64,000 nucleotides of DNA from Emergomyces orientalis (Eukaryota > Ascomycota > Eurotiomycetes > Onygenales > Ajellomycetaceae): contig MOWL01000046.1 in NCBI GenBank assembly GCA_002110485.1, forward strand, positions 496,001 to 560,000, written 5' to 3'. Shown in pieces: positions 1-12,759 of this stretch. A program made the translations under genes and the position numbers. The stretch's first letter is position 1. Each line of letters starts with the position of its first letter. The notes under the pieces were generated by a model. The model had not been told where the DNA came from and did no database searches. It saw only the letters and a list, made by a program, of their open reading frames with translations.

Positions 1-3000
1 AATTTTATTTTACCTGTCTGATATTTGAAAATATCGCTCGGTCCGGTTTTGCTGCTTCAAGAATGAGCAGGGTAAAATGAATTTGGCTTCCACAGCTGGT
101 TTATGCAAGTGTGCCATGTGGCCCGCTCCAGATCTCTCGGGGACACATCCTATGATGGATATCTGGGCAGGAGGTTTCTCCAGTACAAGTTCTGTTCATT
201 TGATCTGCAGAGGTCATTCCATACGGAGCATTTCAGCCACTGCGATCTTTTCTTTTCTTTTTTTGCTGTGTCCTTTGTTTCTCGGGGGAGGAGGGTTCAA
301 AATATGCAAAGACACCGAACTGTTGCTCAAGTTCTGATCCAGAGCACATAGAGCTGGTTTTTGAGCAATCCAGGCCGTCTTGGGAGAAGGGAAAATTACC
401 AGATCCCGAAAGCCAATCACCGGTTCGAGATGATCGCTGGCCTGGCTGTAACTGGCCAGAGTTGGCGTCACGAAGATTTTCGCTCAAAAAAAAGGCAGTT
501 TAAACATAAAAGGACAATGGCCTTATTTCGGTGGCCATCCCATGACCATTAATATTGACCGCTGAAAGCCAGGAGAGGCGATGTACTCTACATTGTTCAT
601 GTACTACGTACCTGGCACTTAACTGCTTCTTCATCATTCTTCCAGGAGAGTCACGGTGTCATGAACCTTGGTTTTGTGTTCCACGGTACGTTATTTGTAG
701 TAAGTAACCTTCCCAAGACGTAGAAAATAAAAGGATTGGAGAGGAAAGAAGAGGAAAAGAAGAAAGGAAAATCCTGGATAAGTCTCGTGCGAACCCAAGG
801 CAAAATGGCTATTTCCCGGTACTAGGGATATTTACTCCAGATGTGTACGTCAGCTCCCTGAATTTAAACAACAAGAATTCTCCATATATCTGGTGGAGAG
901 AAAAACTCGGCCCCTGGACGTCTGCTGCTCTTGGTCTATAACGGGTTCCACAATCCATCACGCTCTCGGCGGCTGGCGGCACATCTCCTTCGTAATTTTC
1001 TGTTCTTGTGTGCATGCCCGCTTTTAACTTTCCAAGGAATGTCAGGATGGGCCGAGAATCCAATTCAAACCCCACATCTTGTTTCTTCCCCACTAGTGAC
1101 TGCCGCTATGATACACACCTTGGCATATTCATGACCTGTCCAATGGGCCGCAGCTTATCGATAGTGGGCTGACACAATCACTAGTTTTCTGCACCAAGGC
1201 AGAGACAGATATCATTATTTTCGACAGAAGCAGGTCAGGAGGAATGTCATCGATGTCACCAGTTGCAAGGTTCGGTTTTCAGCCTCTGGGCACCTGTTTG
1301 ACACAGCGACGGATCTATTCTCGTCCTTGGGTCAGGAACAGATCAAAAGACAAAAAATACTTTCTTTGCCCGAGTCCCATCCTCGTAAGTTTCGTTTTGC
1401 CTTTTGGCTTTTGGGTCGCTCAGTATGCTTTCCGCAAGACCCCTTACTTAATGCTGTTTCCTTGGGATTCCCATGTTTCAACAATGAGGAGGCAAAAGTT
1501 AAAAATGGAACAATGCCATGGAAAGGAATATGATCTGAGACAAGAGGGGGTTGTTATTTATGGTTATCGTTGTTGTTTCCTGGTTCCTGACAATTTGGCT
1601 CACCTTCGGTCTTAGTTTGTGTCCAGACAAGTACATATTCAAGAAATAAGCTCTAAAACCTGTATGTTGTTATGTCGATTGTCAATGAATAATTCTGGAT
1701 CTATCAATGTCAAAGTGGCTTCCCCCCATGGCTTCAAATAAGTTGGCACTGAGGGAAGAAGAGATAATGCTTCGAGGCACTTCTGATGTGTAATTGTCTT
1801 AAATCTTAGAACCTGGGCAATCCCTGTATTCATGGGGAGCCTGACACAATATGAATGATATTCTTGGTTTTATGAGAGCTGAATCTCAAAGCGTGAATTT
1901 TCTTTCCTTTTTCTGCTTTTTCTCCGCTGAGACTGGATAGTATTGTCGAGTGCACTGATTCAGAGCAAGCCCGATTTGGAGGTCCAATCACTTTTTTTGC
2001 TATGAAATAAGTTGCATTCGCAGGGCTAGTGCATGTACTGAGTTCTCAGGCTCTTGGCCTAGCCAACGACATCCAAGGATGTCCTATTTTGACCTATGGG
2101 CGCAATGATGGATGGATGCACTTCAAAGCACAATTTTATGACCAAAAAATGTAGCCTATCTCCCTTATTTTGGGTTGGTTCCGGCCCAACCGGTGCGCAG
2201 ACACGGAAAGCCGAAAAGAGTTAAAATAGTGGGGAGCGGAATATTAGAACAAGGCGGTTGTAGCTTGCCAGCCCGTTGGCCTGGGAAGTCCAAAGGGTGT
2301 CAATCAGATGCATGAAACGATCAGATGGGGTAATAATAGATTCTTGCTTACGAAGCATTATCACGCTTGACATGTAAATCGTGTCCAAGGTTGCTTGGAT
2401 CTTCAGCTCAAGGAGATGTCGACAAAGCCACGATCTCAACTTGAAAAGAGGCGGCGGCATATTCGACAGGGATTCCCGGCATATTATCAATATTATTCGA
2501 TGATCATTTGTGTTCAGCGATGCCGATCCTTATGACGGCGGGAGTCAGATTTCCGAAATTTTGAAGCCTCGCTTAACATGCCCATCGCCCTGTAAACACG
2601 CTTGCACGAGGGATGCTCCTATGCTCGTGTCATGAATACTAATAAGTAGCGGCTGATCGTGAAAAAGAACCTTGGAGGCTTGTTCCAGAAATCAGGCCAC
2701 GGTCAGTTGGTTGACTTTTACATTATTAGGAAGTATTCATATTAATTGACAATTAAGTTACTGGTCAAGATAGGGACAGCGAACTTTGGAATATGATGGC
2801 AATGAATCATCGACCCCCTCTGCCATGACACTCGAGTATCACATCCTGATTCATTTTCACTTTCCAATTTTATCCATCTTGATTTTTCCCTCATCCTTTT
2901 TTTTTTAAAAAATGTACTTCACTGCGCCTCGACGATACCTAGGTATCGATCAATTTTACGCATCTGCATTTTTGCAAAGACGGTGTTCAGGCCTCTGATG

Positions 3001-6000
3001 GGCACATCTCATATAGCGCATCATGAGCAATCAACTGGGCCAACCCCGCCTTGTGCTGCCATTTCCGCTGTTCCTGGAATCTCCAGAAGGCCTCGCAAAT
3101 CCTGGCCGAGTGGGGACATCCTTGGCCAAGGGGCGAACTCTGCTGGTTGGCTGGGAATGGAGCACTTGGCCCAGCGAATCCATGGATGGCTTCTTTTGCT
3201 AGTTTCAACTAATGCTGACAGACTCCTTAACTGTATTTTTCTTCGCCCCCATGCACGCCAGGTGGTTCGTCCTATTTGGCCAAGGTCATGTTCCACCGAT
3301 AGCTGTCATGCAGCTGTCAGGCTGTTGCGCCAATAGTCTAGCCCTGGGCCTGCTGACGCCATTTTCAGTGGTTGATAGGCCCCATTGTGCTCCACCAACA
3401 CCCACTCACAAAAGTAAAAAATCATTGCCATGCGTGGCTGGTTTGAATATCCGGGAAGATCTTGGGTTCCAGCAGTGGGCAAAAAGTTTTATTCTTCTAT
3501 GGTTCGTTGCAGCGTTGTATCGTTACATGAGAATTACGATCCTTAACCGAGACTTCCGATGAAAGGAGCTGAACTGCCGAGCTAAAATGGCTTCTGAAAT
3601 TTTGGCTTGACTGTTATTTCTTCTAAACTCTGTTGGAAAAATAAATATTCCGAGGGCATGTGGAGAGTTGGGCGATGTCCACATACATTCTCCTCAATCG
3701 ATGAAGTGAATTTGGGGCCTGAGATAACTATCTATACGTTTCCCACTATCTTTGAAAGAACAAAATCGCGATTTCGGCCGAGTTCAAGGCGCCAGACTTC
3801 TAACAGACTCTTACTACGGAACTCTTGTTTGTAATGCAACTCAAACGAATCAGACAACCCAGCGATGATGAATGAGTGAGGATGCTTGGCAGTTTTCCCC
3901 GTAATAATATCTTGTGCTCTCTGCACGAACACCCTACGCTCCCCCCACCTTCAGACATTTTATGCCTAGAAGCTTAACTCCGCAACATGGCATTCGACTC
4001 GCTAGCCCACCCTAACTATTACCTGTGATGGCAGTAGGAAGACGGCTTTTTATTCATATTTTGGCAGCTGAGGGTTCCTGCACTTCAAGTTTACCAACCT
4101 CTTCGTTTGCCTGCGACGCTTTCAACTCATGGAAAAGTTGAAGCAATGAAGTGGGGTTTCCCGTGTCTCAAATATCCCTGCGTCTGGGTGGCTCAGGCAC
4201 AAATGCAGGGAACATTTTTCGTCCTTTTCACCCCTGAGCAAAAACGAAAAGTTTAAAACTTGAAACAACAGCTAGGGCAAAGATGCATGTTCATGTGAAG
4301 TACCAAGGATTCTCAACTCATCAGTCGCATGCTTCCATTCTTTACCCACTTTCGGTACCCTGGACGCCCAAGCTACTTGACAGTTTCTGGCCCCTTCTGG
4401 TTTCAAATAGTAGTCCATTTGAACCGTACAATGTGCCATGACACCATGCTAACCATAGTATTTCACCCCACGATTTCAACTTAACCTAAAATCATTGATG
4501 AAAAGACATATTATGGTTAAAACTTTTTTTAGAAGCAGGAGGAACGAGTCTTGAAAATGAACCTTGCGCCCAGGGCAGTTGAGGGAAATGCTCAGCAAAT
4601 TCTCGATATCGGCAAGAGGTTGTCACGAACAACCGCCAGCACTATTTAGGTAGTTTTTTGAGAACCTGTCAATCAAAATTCCACCCGACCAGACAAAGGC
4701 ACAACTTTGGTGGGCACAAGGTCCCACAGATCCAGCAATGTTCCATGTACCGCGTGCATTAATTCTACGCCCTTTGAAACCAGAATACTATTCCGTTTCA
4801 GTCGATGATGTGTCCTGGGGCTTGGTGTGGGTCAAAGTCTGGCGATGATGAAGTCATTGTGTGTTATTAGCCCCGCTATCTATCTCTTGAGCAAATGACT
4901 CTTGGTAGAAAAGGTTGCTAATAATAGCGAAAGACTGCATAAAAGCCGGTGTGACTCCAGAAAAGGGCAGTGATGTGCCTGACATTTTTGGGTGCCCGGG
5001 CTAGTGATTGTCGAATGCTGAGCGAGCATGTTTCGTTGTCCTCATGCCCCCCTGTGAGCTCGTGTTGGCAATCTCTCTACCCCTCTGTAATGATGTGCTC
5101 AATCACCCGATGCAACTCTCCCCCCAAAGTGACGAAGTGACGTTTCGGTATGAGGGAAGGTGGTTAATTTTTTTTGTTTTTTGTTTGACAAATGGGGATT
5201 TTATAAGCAACCTGATGTATAACTAATAAGGAATGGCGTCACGGAAATTATCACAGCGACATGCACAAGTTCTCGCCATTCAATTGCCCAGCTCTTGTAC
5301 CATGAGCTCAAGAAGGGCAAAACATAGCTCGATTGTTAATTGATACAAGATCATGATTTTGCCAGAAGAGAGTGAATTATTTGTGGTTAGCGGATGTGCC
5401 TGGATCTATCTCATGGATCTCAGGGGTTGTCAATCCGATGTCACCTGGTAAAGTTTACGGTAACTACTCCTGGATATTTTCTATCAGGCATCAATTTCGG
5501 TAACCTGAACAGGAATATCCATGGAGACGGCGCAACGAATGCTGCGGAGATGGTTTCATTCCTGATGTCGATGACAGCATGGTTGGCAGCGTCAGCGGCC
5601 ACTGCTTTGTCTGATGGCATTAGCTCCATTTTCCAATGCATCTTCCGAAACATGTATAATTCGTGCCTTGAAGCAGGCTCTCAGCGAGTTTTTACTTTTT
5701 TACTTTTTTTTTGGTGCCTCGCAATTTATTGGCGCGCCTTTGCATGATGTGCCACTGTTGTTGAGATTTTATTGGGCTTAAAGGATTGAAGGCGGGAGCA
5801 TCGATGTATTTCCCTACCCATAACTACAGGTTAGGAAAGACAGGAAGACCGAGCGAACTGGCTTGGCCTTACTTTGATTTTGGTATCATGCATGATGGAC
5901 TAATGCACAACGCGAATTAGGTTATAGCATGCGGAGCAGAACACGTCGTCTTCATAGAAATGGCCCTCAATTTGAATACGAGGTCGCTGGTCGCGAAATG

Positions 6001-6289
6001 CTCGCGGAGTCACAAGACGAAATGACTAAATAGCCGCCTGATACTGGCAGGTCGAGACAAGTACCTCACCCAGTTTGAAGCGTTAGTAAATCTCGATGGA
6101 AGAAGTTGGCAGAAGTTGGCGAATCTAAAACTTTGGAGTGAGCTTTGACCTGATCGTCTGTCCGCCTGGACGAGTGGCAAGGGATACTTGATCTTGCAAA
6201 TATTACTCAACCACCATCGCTCTGATAATATTTTCTGGTATTAAGCTATTTTATTCCTAAAAAATTGTAGGTCTACCAGTAAGTTGGCC
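1..6289. other. gene-free AT-leaning stretch
   Basis: No reading frame here has the length, codon character or recognisable motif of a gene. Open frames are at most about 120 codons, overlap each other on both strands and show no domain signature. The segment at 5441-5653 on the minus strand has slightly gene-like third-position G/C but no recognisable family. No tRNA, rRNA or transposon end was recognised. It may hold untranslated RNA or regulatory DNA for the dehydrogenase gene that follows, but nothing specific can be supported. Confidence 0.6.
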
Positions 6290-7654
6290 ATGATGGCTTT
6301 ACCCGAGTATCGAGACCGCATCCTCGACTGCAGTATCCCACCATCGCTCGAAAATCTCAGAGGAAAGAGTGTCATCGTGACAGGAGGTATTTATATTGGA
6401 CTCCTCAGTTCTGAGCTGCTAGTTTTTGCGCTATGTTTGGCCGTTCACAAATATATAACAGTTTGATAATCTGAGATTCACAGGTGCGTCCGGTTTGGGC
6501 AGAGCATTCGTGCGGCGTCTCGTTGAAGCTGGGTGGGTTCTATTCCCTAACTCGCGGGTTCGATTACAAGAAAGGAACCATATTTTTGACCAGAGGAACC
6601 TCTGAACAGTGCATATGCTACCTTTGGCGATGTGAATGAAGAGGCTGGCTCTAAACTCGCAGCTGAACTGGCCGGGTATGTTGTTCGCCCTTATATGCTG
6701 CAACACTCAGCCATGAGAGATGAGAACCATAACAATGTCTCAGACAAGCGCGGTTCGTGCGGTGCGATGTACGCTCCTGGGAGGAGCAGGTTTACCTGTT
6801 CGAGTCTGCTGTCACGAATTCCCCGAACAAATCTTGCGACATCGTTATTGCAAATGCCGGCGTTCCTGGGCCTGATGGACTGTTTGTCGATGAAGGTCGG
6901 GATGCCCTCTTTTACACGGTTATATAGATCTTGCATTGCTATGCGAACGTCGTCTCATTACATGCGTGCCTTTTGGGATTAATTATTCCTACATAACAGA
7001 CCTTTCCCTTCCACCCACAAAGCCAGACACCACTATCTTCGATATCAACCTTGCGGGAACATTATACACGACAAAACTAGCCCTCCACTATTTTCGTCGC
7101 CAATCATTTGGGCCAACTCGAGACAGGTGTTTGATTTTGATAAGTAGCATTGCTGGTTACCTTGACCTACCGGGTTCCGCGACATATTCTATGTCAAAGT
7201 TTGGAGTAAGGGCACTCATGCGTTCCCTTCGAAGGAGTGCTTGGGTTGATTCGATTCGAGTCAATTTAGTTGCGCCAGGGTATGTAGCTATGTACAAGTA
7301 CATGGATATAGTAACAAAAAACCTCTGGGTCTCCCATGCCAATCATCATCTCATCCTGTTATTATCTAACCCTTCTGACGCACATATAATAGTTATATCA
7401 TAACCCCGGCTTACACCGAAGAAATAATCGCTTTCTTTATATCAAAGGGGGTGAAATTTGCCTCGGAAGATGACGCCTGTACGGCAGTCTTGAGAATCGC
7501 TGCTGACGCGACCGTGAATGGCCGGTCAGTTGCGGTTGTCCCACGAGTAGATTGCACAGAGGGATATTTCGATCTCGCCCAGGACGATTTCCCCGAAAGG
7601 AGTAAATTGCATGGCCTGCAAGATGTTGCGGTAAATGTTGGTTCGCGGACGTAG
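6290..7654 (+). CDS. short-chain dehydrogenase/reductase (classical SDR, 15-PGDH-like), six exons
   Basis: Predicted NAD(P)(H)-dependent oxidoreductase of the classical SDR family; the substrate cannot be told. Exons 6290-6386, 6484-6532, 6610-6675, 6744-6895, 7027-7279 and 7393-7654 join in frame to 292 residues, normal for the family. The cofactor-binding motif TGGASGLG is split by intron 1 (about residues 31-38). Further along are IANAG (the structural NAG motif), DINLAG (the active-site Asn segment), and the catalytic set S162, Y175 and K179 in SSIAG...YSMSK. The C-terminal part is diverged, as usual where substrate specificity lies. Two adjacent ATG codons (6290 and 6293) are possible starts, preceded by a TAG acceptor-like site at 6268-6270, so an intron in the leader is possible. 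The gene stands alone between two gene-poor blocks, with no pathway partners nearby. The wording resembles fungal 15-hydroxyprostaglandin/5'-hydroxyaverantin dehydrogenase-like proteins, but that is family resemblance only. Confidence 0.87.
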
Positions 7655-9469
7655 AGTCTATTGTGCATGTGTGACGTGGGAAGTTAAGAAGATCGTATTG
7701 TGAACATAAGTGCAGGACTGTTGCAAGTTATTTTGACATCAGCTAACACAAATTGATTGTTGATATTCACGGAGATGTTAAAAAGCCTACCTAGATAGAT
7801 AATATTATGATTTCTCTACATTGTAAAGCAATAGAGAAGCAATGCTACTGAGCCAAACATTTATTTGTGAGTGCATCATTCTTCAACCCAAAATTATCCA
7901 TAATATTCAGTAAAATACATGTACTGTACCTTAACTCTGAAGTGTAGATCTTTTACTCATGCTTCAGCTCATATATGCAGTGTCTTTTCCGTGATAGTAA
8001 TTTCTGCAATGCTAGCTTTTAGTGCAGGTATGTAATTTCTGTGCATCAATTGAATTTGATCACTTTTGAATTGCACAGTGGTTGCGAGCAAATCCGACAC
8101 ATGTTGAATAAAGACCATGAAGTTGATCACCGATACCTGATCAGGATCAGAGTCTCGAACAAGAGAATCTAAGCCTGGATTCTGATTTTAAAACGGACAT
8201 GTTGGTGGAGCTAGTGACCTTTTAGCTCGGTACTGATACACAGGTAAATTTTGTCAGAATCAATTCCACTGGGGATATAAAGCATACCTTGACAGTCAGC
8301 AAATCAGCAGTCGCTGCTTTTCATCAGCAACCTTTGCTTATTACCATTAGTTGAAGCCGGTAATGTATAATGATACCACTAAATCATCTATAGTGGCTTG
8401 AGCTGTTGTAGTGTCTCGTTTTCATAGGCAGATGAACTGGTTCTGTATGCGATGACATGTTGTGAAGTGGTCGACTCCCGCAAACGAAGATGTGCCCTGA
8501 CTTTTTATTTTTCTATAGGATTTCAGCGCTGTAGGCAGGATGAGAGTATTATTAGCAGAAGCATTTGATTCCCTTGGAGTGAGCAATATACGACGGTCGG
8601 CATCTCAGTTTAGAGGCTCTAGATCGACCTCGCCCAGGGAGGAAAGGAGGGCAACGAGCTAGAGGCAGAATGCCCCGCAACGCGCAATAAAAGTGGGAGG
8701 TTTCGCACTTAGTCCGCGCGATATAGTGTTGACTTGCTCTCAGGATACTCCTGCACTTGAAGAGAGAGACACTGTTAATCAAGGGCAGGAAGAGGGAATA
8801 AGTTATTTTCGAGTGGTTTGGTTGGACTCGTCATGATGGTAGCCTTTTCTCTTACCCATCAGAATGAAGGAAGTTTGTTAATTTTGCAATACTTAAGAAC
8901 AATGTTGAGTCCAGTGAGGACAATTGGGTCCATATGTGGTGATGCCAATCGTATCATTTGTTGCCCAGAAAGCACGTGGAATAGAGGGTTTGAGGGTAAT
9001 GTGATACTGTTTAGCTGTAGAATTAAGCGTGATTTCAAAATAAATGTTGAAATAGACATCATGACAAACCGTATTAGTCTCACATCCATCCATCATATGC
9101 TCTTCACGTCTATATATATTCGCTAGTTTCCTCGACAATTCCAAGGGCCATATACCTATGATATTGGAAGTCAAAAGAAGGTTGATCCATGGATGTTCGC
9201 GAAGCTTGCCCAATACGGTAAGAAAAATGTCACATGATATAAAACCCAAATCCAAGTGTGGGCAATATTCAGCATGCGGGGAGTTGACCAGCAACTAAAC
9301 ACCACTGGGGATAGCTTTTCATATAAATCCCCTTTGAATACTGTACCGGGCTTGTGTGTATTAAACAATCGCCAACCATTGCTTTTATTCCTTCTTTTTT
9401 GGGTTTGAAAAACTTACCTAGGTATTAAGGTGCCAGTGCGGCGCCCGAACACCTCTCTAACTTCTCCGC
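7655..9469. other. AT-rich intergenic spacer
   Basis: No gene is supported. Open frames at 8552-9368 are short and overlap on both strands without recognisable motifs. The last 100 bases before SRP72 probably hold its promoter and leader; an ACCTAGGT motif lies at about 9417-9424 and recurs elsewhere in the window (for example 2938-2945 and 43698-43705), with no known meaning to me. Confidence 0.5.
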
Positions 9470-11631
9470 ATGGCCGCCTCCGCCCAGAGCATCAGTGCGC
9501 TGCTCCAACGAAGCACAATCGACGACCATGAAGAAGTCATCAAGGCTTGTAATGCGGTGTTAAAGAAGTCTAAACACGACCTCGATGCCCTCCACGTGAA
9601 AACCGTCGCCCTGTTAAAACTTGACCGCTTCGAAGATGCAATCCGAGTGATCGAGGAAGGCGGGGATGCGCTGAAGGAACGGGTCCCGCTGGAGTGGTCG
9701 TACACTTTATATAAGGTTGGGAAACTGGAGGATGCGATAAAACTCGCCGCGAGCGTCGGAACCGGGAGGGGAGGAAAGCATGTCGAAGCCCAAGCGGTAC
9801 GTTAATCCTTTGGAATTCGGTATATTGCGTCTCAAAAGAGATGCTCATGTTATATGCCATTCAGACATACCGTGCAGAAGACTTCCGTCGCACCGTGGAA
9901 GTTTACAAAGAGTTATCTGCAGAGAATCCAGCGCTTGCGGGGGAGCAAAATGATCTCCGAATCAACTCGCGAGCAGCGGACGCACAGCTCCAATGGGTTG
10001 GACTGTCAAGCCTGGTTCAGAATACAAGACCAAGCCGGGAAGACTTAGAAGCTTTCGAAACCACTTATAATGTGGCATGCGGCGCTATAGGGAGGGGAGA
10101 ACTAGAGATAGCAGGAGTACTACTGAAACGAGCAAGGGGTTAGGTCTTTTCCTATCTTACCTTGTGATCTCCTGACATCCTCTAACGGGTCAAATCGCAG
10201 AACTTTGTAAATCATCCGAGGAACTTACACCTGAAGATAAGGTGGCAGAACTTCTCCCGATTGCAGTTCAACAATTATATGTGGCGCTAAAACAAGGGAA
10301 AACGGACGAAGCCCAAAGCCTGGCTGACGAAATCAATATATCTGAGTAGGTTGTGCACTTCTAGCACACTTGCTATACATATTAACATTTGTAACAGAAT
10401 CCCCGAGATTTCAACGAAGAAAATCGCGCAAAATAATATCCTTCTTACCTCCCGGGCTGAATCAAATCCATATATACTACACAAGCAATTCCATCAAATC
10501 CCAACGTCAACAGATGGCGATAAACTATTTTCTTTCCAAAATCGAACCCTGACCGGAAACTCTTACGTGGTAGATCTTCTAGTCCGCAAATTCGATGGCA
10601 TAGCAAGATCGACCGAAAAAACTCTCTCCCAGCATCCCGCTCCCACCACATCGGCTGACATCAACACCTTCTCTGTTTTCAACATTGCCGCTCACGCTCG
10701 AGATGGATCAGGCAAGTCTAGTCTCAAAGATGTGATTCCTCTTCTAGAGAAAAGACCGAAAGATATTGGCCTTGTCCTCACTCTCATTCAACTATATGTT
10801 TCAACTGGAAATGTTGACTCCGCCATTTCCGTTCTGGAAGCGTTCTTGAAACGTCTGGACCCGTCAGTATCAGAGACAGATAAAGACATCCGATTCAACC
10901 CAGGCCTCATCGGCATTCTTGTCTCCCTTTATAAAGTCCAAGGGCGCAAAACCCACATAAAGACAGAGCTCGCGAAAGCTGCATCACATTGGCAATCGCG
11001 TTGTGACAAATCCCCCGCTCTCCTTCGTGCCGCCGGCTCATCGCTGCTCACATCTGGTGTGCCCTCAGACCTCACTCTTGCAGGCCAAATATTCACGGAA
11101 CTCCATAACGCCGATCCAAGCGAACAATTTGCAAATGCAGGCTACGTTGCCTCATACGCCATAACATCACCTGATAAGGTTAAATCGACAGTGGACAAAC
11201 TTTCAACCGTCCAAGACCTTATTTCCGACATCGACGTCTCTTCCCTGGAAGCAGCAGGAATCCCCTCGACAACGACAACAACGTCGATATTACCCACAAT
11301 TTCTCCCGTCGCGGGAGCAAGTAGCCGCAAGCGCCCAGCAGTTGATGACGCCAACAAGCAGGGAACTACAAAGAAACGAATTCGCAAATCGCGACTACCC
11401 AAGGACTACGACCCTAGCAAGAAACCAGATCCAGAGCGCTGGTTACCATTGCGCGATCGCTCGAGTTATCGGCCGAAGGGGAAGAAGGGGAAACAGAGAG
11501 CCGCGGAACGTACGCAGGGTGGTGCCGTTAATGAGAAAAGCGAGGAGTCGGCTGCTTCCACGCCTGTTATTCAGGCAAAGTCTCAGGGTGGGGGGAATCC
11601 GAAGAAGAAAAAGGGAAAGGGGAAGAAGTGA
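9470..11631 (+). CDS. SRP72: signal recognition particle subunit SRP72
   Basis: Subunit of the cytoplasmic signal recognition particle; with SRP68 it binds SRP RNA and helps target ribosomes making secretory proteins to the ER. Exons 9470-9796, 9865-10138, 10201-10345 and 10398-11631 join in frame to 659 residues, the usual size. The N-terminal two thirds are helical TPR-like repeats (for example KTVALLKLDRFEDAI and LIQLYVSTGNVDSAISVLEA). The C-terminal 120 residues are Lys/Arg-rich and hold the SRP72 RNA-binding signature: RLPKDYDP followed by PDPERWLPLRDR, then a basic GKKGK tail. That signature makes the assignment firm. The start is the first ATG of a Met-Ala-Ala-Ser N-terminus just after the promoter-like segment. 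The gene is transcribed towards a small minus-strand ORF. Confidence 0.96.
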
Positions 11632-11968
11632 TGCTTTTCCTTTTTTACTATTTTCGCTTTATTATTTTTCATTCAGTTTAGTTGGGTGATATACCTAGGT
11701 ATCCCATGTCTGTATATGTTTTTGTGTCTCTTTGATTCGCCCCTGGTTTTTCAGCGTCCTCCACCTTCCCTCCCCTTTCAGCCTTTCTCCGGGGGGGCGC
11801 CAACTCAAAAAGCGGCAGAGCGGGGGAAATGCATTGTAGCATTCCCAAACAAAAAATAAGTAAATTTGCAAACACAATAACCTCACAGGAGCTATCAACT
11901 ATCCTATAAAATCATATCTAGATCTCGCTATCACATTGTTTCAAATCCAAAAAATCAAACAACAAATA
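11632..11968. other. SRP72 3' region
   Basis: T-rich 3' untranslated-like sequence follows the SRP72 stop, then AT-rich DNA. No gene seen. Confidence 0.4.
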
Positions 11969-12283
11969 TCAATTCTTCCCAATCCCAGTCGCAACTTCTT
12001 CCTCACCATGCCCACGCCTAGCCTCGCCGTTAGCATGATCATCCCCCTTCCCATTTCCCCCCACACCCCCTCCATCCCGCGATACAAAGCCAGGAGAATC
12101 TTTCGGCCGCCACTTCGAGACAGAATAAAACACACACCAAGCAACCAGCCTACAATCGCCACGGACGCGTACATCCACGAAGATGCGGATCCTGCGAGAC
12201 GGGCGTGAGCCCGATGCAGATCGTGGCCGCGATGTCGATGGTGAGCCAGAGAGGGCGGAGACGAATGAGCGGAGACTGTTCAT
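11969..12283 (-). CDS. small hypothetical ORF, doubtful, with an apparent frame break
   Basis: A minus-strand frame of 104 residues starts with a Ser/Arg-rich N-terminus (MNSLRSFVSALSG) and carries WCVFYSVSKWRPKDSPGF followed by a Gly/Asp/His/Glu-rich tail. In the next frame the same DNA reads SSWMYASVAIVGWLLGVC, a good membrane-segment half. Joining the two frames near 12140 would give one continuous single-pass membrane helix followed by a soluble tail, so the gene may be interrupted by a one-base shift, hide an unseen intron, or be coincidence. No family recognised. It runs convergent with SRP72. Confidence 0.3.
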   Translation of the reverse strand: MNSLRSFVSALSGSPSTSRPRSASGSRPSRRIRIFVDVRVRGDCRLVAWCVFYSVSKWRPKDSPGFVSRDGGGVGGNGKGDDHANGEARRGHGEEEVATGIGKN

Positions 12284-12759
12284 ATCCTTGCTTAAAATAA
12301 TTTAAAAAAGCACTGATAGTAAGGTAGCGAAACAGGGATGAACAAAGGGCTTAACCCCGTCGGTACTTTTGTGAGCGCGATTTCCAGGCCCCTGGGAAGG
12401 CTTTGAGGATCTATGCGGGCGCCTGAATCCAAACGTGGATGCTTCGGGACGGAAAGTTGTAGATGTGGATTTGGAGTGCTCAGCCGTATACCATCGAGGC
12501 AGAGGCGAGGATGAAACCGAAGAAAATTTGTAAGATTGGGTCAAAATCTATTTTGTGTTTGTGGAGGAAAGGGAATTGGGAAATGAAGTTATTCCACCTC
12601 TGAGTCCAGCAGACGAAATAGAATGGAAGGAAGAGGAATAACTATATTTTATAATTATAATTTTCCATGCTATTTCTTTTTCTTATACCAGCTTCAAGCC
12701 CGCATTAATTTAACGGGCTATTTGTATAGGAGTTGATCATACCTTGCAAGCGGTTACCC
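12284..12759. other. intergenic, no gene seen
   Basis: AT-rich sequence between the small ORF and the transporter relic. It would be the promoter of the small ORF if that is real. A minus-strand open frame at 12302-12544 shows no recognisable motif. Confidence 0.4.

Noticed and set aside
1..6289. Search for retrotransposon or DNA transposon remains in the gene-free left end
   Set aside because: No reverse transcriptase, integrase or transposase motif, terminal repeat or target duplication was seen by eye; very old RIP-mutated copies would escape this reading.
6540..6580. GGGTTCGATT resembling a tRNA T-loop
   Set aside because: It lies in an SDR intron, and no complementary T-stem, anticodon arm or acceptor stem surrounds it.
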